NCBI RefSeq assembly: GCF_008923185.1
Contig: NZ_WBMT01000009.1
Coordinates: 1 to 64,000, forward strand
From: Actinomadura rudentiformis
Lineage (GTDB): Bacteria > Actinomycetota > Actinomycetes > Streptosporangiales > Streptosporangiaceae
Reading direction: 5' to 3'
DNA: 64,000 bases
The position numbers were made by a program, and so were the translations under genes. The notes under the pieces are model-generated. The model made no database searches and was not told where the DNA came from. It worked only from the letters and a program-made list of their open reading frames with translations. Shown here piece after piece: positions 8,378 to 16,536 of the stretch. How positions within the stretch are numbered: position 1 is the first letter of the stretch; the number at the start of each line of letters is the position of its first letter.

Positions 8378-10402
8378 ATGCGTGAGGTCACCGCGCTGCC
8401 ATGGACGGTCAAGGAAGAGGAACATCTGTGGATCCCGATATCGGACGGGACCCGGCTCGCGGCCAGGATCTGGCGTCCGGTGTCGTCCGACGACGAGCCG
8501 GTGCCCGCGGTCCTGGAGTACATCCCGTACCGCAAGCGCGACCTGACCGCGGTGCGGGACTCCATCCACCACCCCTACATGGCAGGACACGGCTACGCCT
8601 GCGTACGCGTCGACATCCGCGGCACCGGCGAGTCCGAGGGGGTGCTCACCGACGAGTACCTCGAACAGGAGCACCGCGACGCCGAGGAGGTGCTGGCCTG
8701 GCTCGCCGACCAGCCCTGGTGCGACGGCCGTACAGGCATGATGGGCATCTCCTGGGGCGGCTTCAACTCACTTCAGGTGGCCGCGCGCCGGCCGCCGAGC
8801 CTGCGCGCCATCGTGATCGCCTCCTTCACCGACGACCGGTACGCCGACGACATGCACTACATGGGCGGCTGCCTGCTGTCTGACAATCTGGCCGAGGCGT
8901 CCACGATGTTCGCCTACACCACCTGCCCGCCCGACCCCGCGCTGGTCGGTGAACGCTGGCGGGACATGTGGAAGGAACGCATGGAGGGCAGCGGCTTGTG
9001 GCTGCAGAACTGGCTGGGCCATCAGCGGCGCGACGACTACTGGCGCCGAGCGTCGGTCTGCGAGGACTACCAGGCCGTCGAGTGTCCGGTCTTCGCCGTC
9101 TGCGGCTGGGCCGATGGCTACTCCAACGCCGTCTTCCGGCTGATGCAGCATCTTGACGTCCCCCGCAAGGGGCTCATCGGCCCGTGGTCGCACAAGTATC
9201 CGCATCTGGGCCAGCCGGGCCCGGCCATCGGGTTCCTCCAAGAGGTCGTGCGCTGGTGGGACCGGTGGCTGAAGGACGAGGACAACGACGTGATGGACGA
9301 CCCCATGCTGCGCACCTGGATGCAGGACAGCGTGCCGCCGTCCACCTCCTATGAGGAGCGCCCCGGCCGCTGGGTCGGTGAGCCCTCGTGGCCTTCCCCG
9401 CACGTACGGCGCGACAGCCTGCCACTGGCCCCGCACCGGATCACCCGGCCAGAGGAGGAGGTGCCCGAGGAAGAGCTGACCATCCAGTCGCCACTGTCGG
9501 TGGGACAGTTCGCCGGCAAGTGGTGCTCCTACAGCGCGCCGCCTGACCTGCCGTACGACCAGCGCGAGGAGGACGGCGGCTCGCTGGTGTTCGACACCGG
9601 CGTGCTCACCGAACGCTGCGAGATACTCGGCGGCCCCGTTGCGGAACTCGACGTCACGGCCACCGAGCCGGTGGCCACGATCGCCGCCCGCCTCTCCGAC
9701 GTGGCCCCCGACGGCCGGGCCACCCGCGTCACCTACGGGCTGCTCAATCTCACTCACCGGGACGGCGACGACGCCCCCGAGCCGCTGGAGCCAGGCCGCC
9801 GCTACCGGGTGCGCATTCAGCTCAACGGTGTCGCCCAGGCGTTCCCGCCGGGCCACCGCATCCGCCTTTCGCTGTCGAGCTCGTACTGGCCACTGGCCTT
9901 CCCGCCACCGCGCCCGGCCCAGCTCACCGTGCACACCGGGGACAGCCGGCTGATCTTGCCGGTACGGCCGGTGGCGGAGTCCGACGAGGTCTCGATGCGG
10001 CCCTTCGACGAGCCCGAAGGCGCGCCTCCGATGCGCACCGTCCAGGTGCAGCCAGGCGACCAGCAGTGGCGGGTCTCCCGGGATCTGGTGGGTTATGAGT
10101 CGGCGCTGGAAGTCGTCAAGGACGGCGGCGTTCAGCGATTCGACGCCATCGACCTGGAAGTGGGGCGGCGCGTCGAACAGCGCTACAGCTGGGTGGCCGA
10201 CGACTTCACCTCCGCACGCGGCGAAGTCGTCTCCACGATGAGGTTCCACCGCGGCGACTGGGACGCGCGGGCGGTCACCCGAACGGTACTGACCTGCACG
10301 CAGGAGGAGTTCCACGTGCACGCGCAGCTCGACGGCTACGAGAACGACCGCCGGATCCACTCACAAAACTGGAATCTCAGTATTCCCCGAGACCATCTTT
10401 AG
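8378..10402 (+). CDS. CocE/NonD family hydrolase (X-Pro dipeptidyl-peptidase S15 type)
   Basis: The 674-residue protein has an alpha/beta-hydrolase domain with RGTGESEG and the nucleophile elbow GISWGGF (Ser about 125), a mostly helical insert, CGWADGYS carrying the likely acid, GPWSHKYPH with the likely base, and a C-terminal jelly-roll domain (RIRLSLSSSYWPLAFPP). The family includes cocaine esterase and Xaa-Pro dipeptidyl peptidases. No signal peptide is present, so it is cytoplasmic. It forms an operon with the ATP-grasp ligase. Confidence 0.9.
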   Translation: MREVTALPWTVKEEEHLWIPISDGTRLAARIWRPVSSDDEPVPAVLEYIPYRKRDLTAVRDSIHHPYMAGHGYACVRVDIRGTGESEGVLTDEYLEQEHRDAEEVLAWLADQPWCDGRTGMMGISWGGFNSLQVAARRPPSLRAIVIASFTDDRYADDMHYMGGCLLSDNLAEASTMFAYTTCPPDPALVGERWRDMWKERMEGSGLWLQNWLGHQRRDDYWRRASVCEDYQAVECPVFAVCGWADGYSNAVFRLMQHLDVPRKGLIGPWSHKYPHLGQPGPAIGFLQEVVRWWDRWLKDEDNDVMDDPMLRTWMQDSVPPSTSYEERPGRWVGEPSWPSPHVRRDSLPLAPHRITRPEEEVPEEELTIQSPLSVGQFAGKWCSYSAPPDLPYDQREEDGGSLVFDTGVLTERCEILGGPVAELDVTATEPVATIAARLSDVAPDGRATRVTYGLLNLTHRDGDDAPEPLEPGRRYRVRIQLNGVAQAFPPGHRIRLSLSSSYWPLAFPPPRPAQLTVHTGDSRLILPVRPVAESDEVSMRPFDEPEGAPPMRTVQVQPGDQQWRVSRDLVGYESALEVVKDGGVQRFDAIDLEVGRRVEQRYSWVADDFTSARGEVVSTMRFHRGDWDARAVTRTVLTCTQEEFHVHAQLDGYENDRRIHSQNWNLSIPRDHL

Positions 10403-10614
10403 ACCGTGTCCAACGCGGTGGATGATCGTTGACAGCGAGTCGCCGAGTAAGAGGCCGCGACGTTGGTCGGTTGGCTGCGTTCTTCGCCAACCCACAACGA
10501 CGTCGAGGAGCGAGTGCCTCGACCGCTGGCTCGGTGAATCTGAGACCGGCAAGCCGTACTTTGCCGCCGGGCAGCTTGAGACAACATCAGAAAGTGCGGC
10601 ACTGTGGGGGCGAT

Positions 10615-11355
10615 TCAGGAGCAGCAGGCACAGCCGGGCTCGCAGCTGGCGCAGCCGTCGCTGTGGCCGGACCCGCCGTGTGCGGCGACGGCCGTGCCGC
10701 TGGCAGGGCCGACCGGGGTGGGCAGGGCGCAGCAGGCATCGCCTCGCCAGGCCTCGCGGCCTTCCTTGACCGCGACGGCGGCGATGATCAGCGCGGCGAT
10801 CGGGTCGGCCCAGGCCCATCCGAACAGGCTGTTGACCGCCAGGCCGACCAGCAGCACCGCTGACAGGTAGGTGCACAGCAGCGTCTGCTTGGAATCGGCC
10901 ACCGCGCTCGCCGACCCCAGCTCGCGGCCCGCGCGGCGCTGCGCGTGCGACAACCCCGGCATGATCGCCAGGCTGAGCGCGGCCAGCACCAGCCCGGCCG
11001 TGGAAGGCTCGGCCTCGCCCGCGCCCAGCAGGGTGCGGACCGAGTCGAAGGTGACATAGGTGGCCAGGGCGAAGAACGAGATCGCGATGATCCGTAGCGC
11101 GCGCTTCTCGCGCTCCTCCACCAGCTCGGGGGTGCGGGCGGAGAACTGCCAGGCGACCGCGGCTGCCGAGGCGACTTCGATGACCGAGTCCAACCCGAAC
11201 GCCACCAGCGCACCCGAGGAGGCGATCGTCCCGGCGGTGATCGCGACGATCGCCTCGATCACGTTGTAGGTGATGGTGGCCGCCACCAGGAGGCGCACCC
11301 GCCGCGCCAGCACCGCTCGCCGCTGCGACGCGGGGCCCAGTGACAGCGTGGTCAT
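10615..11355 (-). CDS. cation transporter, CDF-like, with Cys/His-rich tail
   Basis: The 246-residue protein has about six membrane helices and the family segment SSGALVAFGLDSVIEV, with metal-liganding Asp in helices 2 and 5 (GLDSV, WADPIAAL). The last 40 residues are rich in Cys and His (GHSDGCASC, CACCS), suggesting a soluble metal-binding tail. It should export a divalent heavy metal. Its start overlaps the stop of the upstream ArsR-type regulator gene by four bases, so the two are translationally coupled. Confidence 0.88.
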   Translation of the reverse strand: MTTLSLGPASQRRAVLARRVRLLVAATITYNVIEAIVAITAGTIASSGALVAFGLDSVIEVASAAAVAWQFSARTPELVEEREKRALRIIAISFFALATYVTFDSVRTLLGAGEAEPSTAGLVLAALSLAIMPGLSHAQRRAGRELGSASAVADSKQTLLCTYLSAVLLVGLAVNSLFGWAWADPIAALIIAAVAVKEGREAWRGDACCALPTPVGPASGTAVAAHGGSGHSDGCASCEPGCACCS

Positions 11356-11753
11356 GCCTGCACCTGCCTCTCAGGAGCGCACGCGCCGACCTGCTGCTGG
11401 TCGGCGTCGGTGCCGTAGGTCGGGCACAGCGCCACAGCGCGGTCGGTGACGGCCAGCAGGTGCTCGGCCGAGCGCAGCATGTCCAGCAGTTCGGGGGTGG
11501 CGATGAAGTAGAACGACTGGCGGCCCTCGGCGCGGTAGTCCACCAGCTTGCAGCCGCGCAGGCAGGCCAGATGCTTGGACACGCTCGACTGCGCCAGCCC
11601 CAGCTCCCGTGTCAGATCCACCACGCGAGCCTCACCGCAGGCCAGCCGCTGCACGATCGACAACCGCATCGGGTCGGCGAGGGAGTGGAACAGCGCCGCC
11701 GCCGGCGCCAGCCCGTCCAACGAAGTCATTCCATCATCGGAATCAATCGCCAT
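11352..11753 (-). CDS. ArsR/SmtB family metal-sensing repressor
   Basis: The protein has the winged-helix plan of ArsR repressors: LFHSLADPMRLSIVQRLACG, recognition helix LGLAQSSVSKHLACL and wing YRAEGRQSFYFIAT. Cysteines in LACLRGCKLVDY and the C-terminal LCPTYG and VGACAP are like those of CmtR-type lead/cadmium sensors. The start chosen is ATG 11753 (133 residues); an in-frame ATG at 11783 would add ten residues. It overlaps the transporter gene it presumably represses. The upstream sequence (11754-11840) is markedly AT-rich. Confidence 0.88.
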   Translation of the reverse strand: MAIDSDDGMTSLDGLAPAAALFHSLADPMRLSIVQRLACGEARVVDLTRELGLAQSSVSKHLACLRGCKLVDYRAEGRQSFYFIATPELLDMLRSAEHLLAVTDRAVALCPTYGTDADQQQVGACAPERQVQA

Positions 11754-12394
11754 GCCTGAATGATATGGAGAAATCACGATCAATCAAGACATCGATGAAT
11801 ATTGATCTCCACATGGCATCCACCGTTCCGTGGCTGACCAGCAGAAGAATGCATAATGCAATTGCTCAACTACTTTTTGTATCCACTGGGAGTGGGTGCG
11901 CCGATGGCGTATGCGGTACTGGTGAGCACGCACGGTATGCCAGGTGGCGTGGGATCGGTGGCCTGACCGCGTCGGTGGCGGCCGGTCTGGTGGCCGGCGG
12001 CACGGTGGCGGGAGCGTGGACGGCTCACTGCAGGTCCTCGCACACGATATGGCTGGCAGCCACCTCAGCGGTGATGATGGTGCGGGTGTCGATCGCTTCT
12101 CGCACCCGTTCTCGATCAACTGCTCCAGGAACCCGACGATGCCTCCAGTGCGGCGGAGTGCGCCGCCGCAGCGGGGCGGCTGCGGTCCCGCGCGGTGGCT
12201 AGGAACTGGCAGGAGGGCCTCCTGCCCGGCGCCCGCGGCCTGGTCTGTCAAGACTTGGTCGAGGCGGTGAGGGGGTGGGGCAGGGCGCACGAGGTCCAGA
12301 CCAGCCGGATAGTGCGTGGGCTTGCGGGTATGGCCGGGGTTAACCGCGCCGAGCGGCCTGAAAAAGCGACTTGTCCTCCGCTGAAGGAGGCATC
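11754..12394. other. 640-bp region without an intact gene
   Basis: The left part is AT-rich and should contain the promoter/operator of the ArsR-type gene. On the minus strand at about 12045-12190 two frames carry protein-like pieces (TGGIVGFLEQLIENG, then EAIDTRTIITAEVAASHIV), consistent with a decayed, frameshifted gene. A 36-codon plus-strand frame at 11856-11966 begins MQLLNYFLYPLGVG but has no clear ribosome site. Neither is called as a gene. Confidence 0.4.
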
Positions 12395-12844
12395 ATGGAC
12401 CTGACCATAGAGAGCCGATTCCATCCGGTGCACACCGGCTTGGCCATCGTGACGCTGGCCGGTGAGCTGGATGTCTCCACCGCCACGGCGCTGCGGGAAC
12501 GGCTGGCCGCGTTGCTGGGGGAGGGCGCCCACCACCTGATCCTGGATTTCACCGGTGTGAGATTCACCGATTCCCATGGGCTCGGCGTGCTGGCCGGCGT
12601 TTACCAGTTGCTGCGCGCCACCGGTCAGGCGGGGCCCGACGGCCGCATACACCAGGTCGGCACGCTGACCCTGGCCGCCCCCAACCAGCGCATCCGCGAC
12701 GTGCTGCGCGTCACCGGATTCAGCCGCTTGTTCCCGATCTACTCCACCGCCGAGCTGGCGATCATCGCCCACACCAACCTCGCCTATGTCAGCGGCAGCC
12801 CCGCGCGCACGGCACAGACCGGTTCTGCACCTGAGGGGCGCTGA
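12395..12844 (+). CDS. STAS-domain anti-sigma factor antagonist
   Basis: ATG 12395 sits 7 bases after AAGGAGG and gives 149 residues. The STAS fold is recognisable from VTLAGELDVSTATALRERL and the phosphorylation segment DFTGVRFTDSHGLGVL with Ser at about 60. In SpoIIAA/RsbV-type switches this protein, when unphosphorylated, binds an anti-sigma kinase and frees a stress sigma factor. No anti-sigma or sigma partner is adjacent. The stop codon lies inside the first unit of a 26-bp tandem repeat. Confidence 0.88.
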   Translation: MDLTIESRFHPVHTGLAIVTLAGELDVSTATALRERLAALLGEGAHHLILDFTGVRFTDSHGLGVLAGVYQLLRATGQAGPDGRIHQVGTLTLAAPNQRIRDVLRVTGFSRLFPIYSTAELAIIAHTNLAYVSGSPARTAQTGSAPEGR

Positions 12845-12895
12845 CCGGCTCTGCACCTGAGGGGCGCTGACCGGTTCTGCAGCTGAGGGGCGCTG
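12818..12895. repeat. three 26-bp tandem repeats overlapping the STAS gene end
   Basis: Units begin at 12818, 12844 and 12870, each of the form ACCGGYTCTGCASCTGAGGG followed by GCGCTG. They differ at one or two bases. The first unit encodes the last residues and supplies the TGA stop. Confidence 0.85.
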
Positions 12896-13210
12896 ACCGG
12901 CGATCCGGTGGTGCGCAGACCGGTGTCGCAAGCCCGTTGAGCCCGTTCGTCCAGATCATCGGCCGGGGCCATATGACCACTTCACCTGCGGGTAAGCCCT
13001 GTGTGTCCAGGCGGCGCCGGTCACGATGCGGCGACACGCTCCACCGGCCTGACTCCTCCCAGGACATGCTGATTTAGCCTGTGTCCGAACCCCTGATCAC
13101 ACCGGTGATCAGTATGTGAGGGATCTTGCAGATCGCGGAGTTTGCCCCATCCGGGGGGAAATCGGATGGAAGACCGGGAAACTGGCGGGTCTCCGGGGAC
13201 GGCCGCCGCT
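12896..13210. other. intergenic region, nothing recognised
   Basis: No frame here looks like protein and no RNA or mobile feature is seen. It separates the STAS gene from the 3' end of the leftward MerR-type gene. Confidence 0.5.
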
Positions 13211-13507
13211 TCAGGTCACGTCGGCAAGACCGTCCTGTGTGAGGACGAGCTCGATGCCGGGAGCCAGGATTGTGGTCTTGTCGGCGGCCAGGGCGCGGGC
13301 GGCCTGGTGGGCGGAGGCGACGTTGAGGCCGGCTTGGTGGAGCCGGTGCATAAGGACGGCGATCTGGACCTCGGCGGGAGTGTAGTGGCGGGAGTGGCCG
13401 CTGCCGGCGCCGTCTTGGCGGGCGTGCAGGTAGTTCGCGCGGGTCCATCCATCCAACTGCCGGTAGGTCAGACCGGGCGCCTGCTCCAGGACTTGGTGAG
13501 CGAGCAC
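13211..13507 (-). CDS. MerR-type winged-helix DNA-binding protein
   Basis: The 98-residue protein contains LTYRQLDGWTRANYL, HYTPAEVQIAVLMHRLHQAG and NVASAHQAARAL, the helix-turn-helix plus wing of the MerR family. The dimerisation coil and effector domain are absent, as in short MerR-like proteins of mobile elements. GTG 13507 is preceded by AAGGAG. It lies among decayed genes next to an integrase remnant and may be left over from the same element. Confidence 0.8.
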   Translation of the reverse strand: MLAHQVLEQAPGLTYRQLDGWTRANYLHARQDGAGSGHSRHYTPAEVQIAVLMHRLHQAGLNVASAHQAARALAADKTTILAPGIELVLTQDGLADVT

Positions 13508-13645
13508 GAACAGACTCCTTCAGGGCCGGGTGCCAGGTGCATACCCGCCGGGGCTAAGAGATCACCCAAATCGGGCATCGCTCCCCGCAGGTCGTCATGA
13601 TGAGCCGATGGCCAGTGCGCCGAACAGCGGCCGTGGCTGTCGCGT

Positions 13646-13825
13646 TCATGCGGGTGGGCGGGCGCCGGGCCGCAGCAGGATCAGCCGGCCGTTGGCGGTG
13701 CTGATCTGTTTCCATGCGCGGACAAGCGCGTTGAGTCCCGAGGAGTCGCAAAACTCCAATCCGGACAAATCCACCGCGACCAGCGGCGGCGTCTGCCGCC
13801 TGGCCATGTCGGCGATGTGGTTCAT
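13646..13825 (-). pseudogene. truncated STAS-domain protein
   Basis: The 59-codon frame encodes VAVDLSGLEFCDSSGLNALV, the phosphorylation loop of an anti-sigma antagonist, then GRLILLRPGARPPA and stop. The first half of the domain is missing; upstream bases in another frame read KFLDAVRALPR, suggesting a frameshift or deletion. It is probably non-functional. Confidence 0.65.
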
Positions 13826-14036
13826 CAGCGCGGGAGCGCACGTACCGCATCAAGGAACTTGGCGGCAGCGGAACCAAGTTCGCCTTTCCCTGACGTGTCC
13901 CTGCCCTGCCCAACGCGGCAGGGCAGGCCACAGGCTGACATCAGCCCACCCGATCAAGCGTCTACCTGGCTTCCAGCGCCGAAATGCAAGGCGGCACCGG
14001 CGTTTAGATCAACGCCAAGGTCAAAACGCACCCAGC

Positions 14037-14400
14037 CCACAGCCATCGGCAGCGCCAGGCCGCGCAGGAATGGGGCGGCGCTTGGGTGGACTCCGGCTAC
14101 TACTTCACCCGTGGGGACGGCTCGGCGCTGCACCCTGCGCATGTGACCGACCAGTTCGAACGCCTGGCCTTCGAGGCCGGTCTGCCACCGATCCGGCTGC
14201 ACGATCTGCGGCGCGGCGCCGCCACCTGCCGGTGCCGAGATGAAGATCGTGCAGGCGATGCTGTGGCACGCCGGCATGACCACCACCAGCGACATCTACA
14301 CCAGCGTGCTGCCCGAGGTCGCCCGCGAAGCCGCCGAAGCGGCCGCCGCGCCGGTCCCGCGCACGGCCGTGCCGTCCTGGGGCGGTACTGGTCTGCCCAT
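14037..14400 (+). pseudogene. C-terminal remnant of a tyrosine site-specific integrase
   Basis: The frame ending at about 14230 reads QEWGGAWVDSGYYFTRGDGS, HPAHVTDQFERLAFEAGLPP and RLHDLRRGAAT, the catalytic Arg box of actinomycete integrases. A short deletion at about 14230 shifts the frame. The next frame continues GAEMKIVQAMLWHAGMTTTS and DIYTSVLPEVAREAAEAA, the catalytic His and Tyr region. The N-terminal two thirds are gone. It points at the adjacent tRNA-Lys, the layout of an element integrated in that tRNA. Confidence 0.88.
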
Positions 14401-14430
14401 TTCCTGCCCACAGCGACCCGAACAGCACGA

Positions 14431-14460
14431 TGGGCGCTCTCCGGAAACGGAGAACGCCCA
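14431..14460. terminator. hairpin between integrase remnant and tRNA-Lys
   Basis: Arms TGGGCG-C-TCTCCG and CGGAGA-A-CGCCCA close a GAAA tetraloop with one mismatch. It could end the integrase transcript and, from the other side, the tRNA-Lys transcript. The preceding bases repeat at 6737. Confidence 0.75.
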
Positions 14461-14480
14461 GGTCAGAGGGGAATCACGGG

Positions 14481-14553
14481 TGCGCCGTCAGGGACTTGAA
14501 CCCCGAACCCGCGGATTAAGAGTCCGCTGCTCTGCCAATTGAGCTAACGGCGC
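14481..14553 (-). tRNA. tRNA-Lys (anticodon CTT), second identical copy
   Basis: Sequence and cloverleaf are identical to the gene at 1454-1526, and flanks diverge directly outside the 76-bp repeat. An integrase remnant and terminator hairpin lie immediately downstream of its 3' end, so this copy is the probable former integration target. Confidence 0.96.
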
Positions 14554-14858
14554 CTGCCGATCAAGGCTCCGGGCGTGCCCGGGGCTCCTCGCGACAGGAA
14601 GAACATTAGCAGGCACTGCGGGCACTTCGCGAATCGATTGATGGCCCTCCTCGCCAGGCCTCTGACCTGGGGATTGGACCGTTCAGCAGGGCATGTGGGA
14701 GGGCCTGGCGGGGCCTCTGGAGAGGGGCAGGGGAAGGCGGGGCCGGGCCGGGGGTTCGACGTTCAGGAAAAGTCAGGGCAATCCGGGAGCGGGGGAGCGG
14801 CGAATAGGAGGCAGGTGCGACGGGAGCTCGCGGGCCTCGCGAGCAGAAGGGACACACC
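14554..14858. other. leader region upstream of the DUF4331 gene
   Basis: No gene is seen. The region should hold the tRNA-Lys promoter (leftward) and the promoter of the DUF4331/TPR/NicO/sigma operon (rightward). Confidence 0.45.
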
Positions 14859-16373
14859 ATGCCGAAACGCCTCTCCAGACGGTCACGGACCGTCGGGGTG
14901 CTCGCCACGGGGGCGGCACTGATCGCCGGAGGGTCGATGAGCCTGGCTCCGATGCAGGCCACCGCCTCGAGTCACCGAGAGGCTCCCTTGATCTCGGGGC
15001 AGCCGGAGTACGACAACACGGACGTGTACGCGTTCGTGAGCCCCGACCAGCCGAACACCACCACGCTGGTGGCGAACTTCTGGCCGTTCGAAGAGCCCGC
15101 CGGCGGGCCCAACTTCTACAAGTTCAACCCGGACGGCCGGTACGAGATCAATGTCGACAACGACGGCGACTCTCTGCCCGAGTTCACCTACCGCTTCACG
15201 TTCAAGGAGAGTTACCGCGACCAGAACACGTTCCTCTACAACACCGGGGTCGTCCGCAGCTTCAACGACCCGACACTCAACTACCGGCAGACCTACGACC
15301 TCACCCTCATCCAGCGCAACGGGGGCACGGTCGTCGGTACGCGGACCCTGGCCACCAACGTGCCCGTGGCACCCTCGCACGTCGGGGACGCGTCGATGCC
15401 GGACTACCGCACGCTGCGGCAGCAGGCAATCAAGCAGCTGCCGAGCGGCGCCAAGGTGTTCGCAGGCCAGGCGGACGACCCGTTCTTCCTGGACCTTCGG
15501 GTGTTCGACCGCTTCTACGGCGGCAAGCTGAAGGAGGTCGGCAACGACACGCTGCGCGGCTACAACGTGCAGACCGTGGCCCTGCAGGTGCCGACCTCGG
15601 CGCTGATCAAGCCCGGCCAGCCGGTCATCGGCGTCTACTCCGCGGTCCAGCGCAAGAACGCGGCGGGCAGCTTCACGCAGGTCTCGCGCCTGGCGAACCC
15701 CCTCGTGAACGAGGTGGTCAACCCCATCAAGGACAAGGACAAGTTCAACGCGTCCGTGCCCTGGAACGACGCGCAGTTCCTGTCGAACGTCACCAACCCG
15801 GAGCTGGCACGGCGCCTGAACCAGGTCTACAAGCTGCCCATCCCGCCGACGCCGCGCAACGACCTGGTCCAGGTCTTCCTCACCGGGGTGCCCAAGCTCA
15901 ACCAGCCGCCGAACGTCCGCCCGGCCGAGCTGATGCGCCTCAACACGTCGATCCCGCCGGCCGCCAACCCCAAGCGGCTCGGTGTGCTCGACGGTGACAA
16001 CGCAGGGTACCCGAACGGCCGTCGCCTGACCGACGACACGGTCGACATCTCGCTGCAGGTCGTCGAGGGCGAGCTCGTCGGCATGAAGAACGACCTGAGC
16101 GACAGCGTGGACGCCAACGACGTGAAGTTCGAGCCGAACTTCCCGTACGTGGCCCTGCCGACCTCCGGCTCGGCGGTGCGTGGCGGTTTCAGCGGCAGCG
16201 GTGGCAAGTCGGGCAACGGCACGGCCACCACGTACAACTTCGGAAACCGTTCCGCGCAGACGTCCACCGCGGACGACGGCGGTACCCCCATCCTGCCGAT
16301 CATCGCTCTGGCAGGAGGAGCCGCCTTCCTGACCGGCGGATTCCTGATGTGGGCCCGTAGGCGGTCCATCTAG
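14859..16373 (+). CDS. DUF4331 family exported, membrane-anchored protein
   Basis: The 504-residue protein starts with a basic signal peptide (RRSRTVGVLATGAALIAGG) and the mature part begins SSHREAPLISGQPEYDNTDV, the hallmark of DUF4331. It ends with ILPIIALAGGAAFLTGGFL and MWARRRS, a single C-terminal membrane anchor with positive tail, so the bulk is outside the cell. The family's function is not established. It heads a same-strand series with a TPR protein, a NicO metal transporter and an ECF sigma factor, suggesting a role at the cell surface connected with metal handling (inference). Confidence 0.87.
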   Translation: MPKRLSRRSRTVGVLATGAALIAGGSMSLAPMQATASSHREAPLISGQPEYDNTDVYAFVSPDQPNTTTLVANFWPFEEPAGGPNFYKFNPDGRYEINVDNDGDSLPEFTYRFTFKESYRDQNTFLYNTGVVRSFNDPTLNYRQTYDLTLIQRNGGTVVGTRTLATNVPVAPSHVGDASMPDYRTLRQQAIKQLPSGAKVFAGQADDPFFLDLRVFDRFYGGKLKEVGNDTLRGYNVQTVALQVPTSALIKPGQPVIGVYSAVQRKNAAGSFTQVSRLANPLVNEVVNPIKDKDKFNASVPWNDAQFLSNVTNPELARRLNQVYKLPIPPTPRNDLVQVFLTGVPKLNQPPNVRPAELMRLNTSIPPAANPKRLGVLDGDNAGYPNGRRLTDDTVDISLQVVEGELVGMKNDLSDSVDANDVKFEPNFPYVALPTSGSAVRGGFSGSGGKSGNGTATTYNFGNRSAQTSTADDGGTPILPIIALAGGAAFLTGGFLMWARRRSI

Positions 16374-16536
16374 ATCGTGTGCCGGCCGCCAGGTTCGGGA
16401 GCCCCTCGTGGCCGGCGCACCACGGTCCGCCCCTTCCGGGTTCGAGGTGAACGAGGCCGGAAGGGGCGCTCCAACAGTTCCGGACCGAAGCGATCGTCAC
16501 GTCGTTCGGGGACCACTCAAGGCAGATGAGGCATTC

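Noticed and set aside
10403..10614. Possible insertion-sequence fragment after the CocE-type gene
   Set aside because: A short frame looks protein-like (LDRWLGESETGKPYF) but matches no transposase family that can be recognised by eye.
11856..11966. 36-residue hydrophobic peptide
   Set aside because: No convincing ribosome site and no family resemblance; it may be a decayed fragment.
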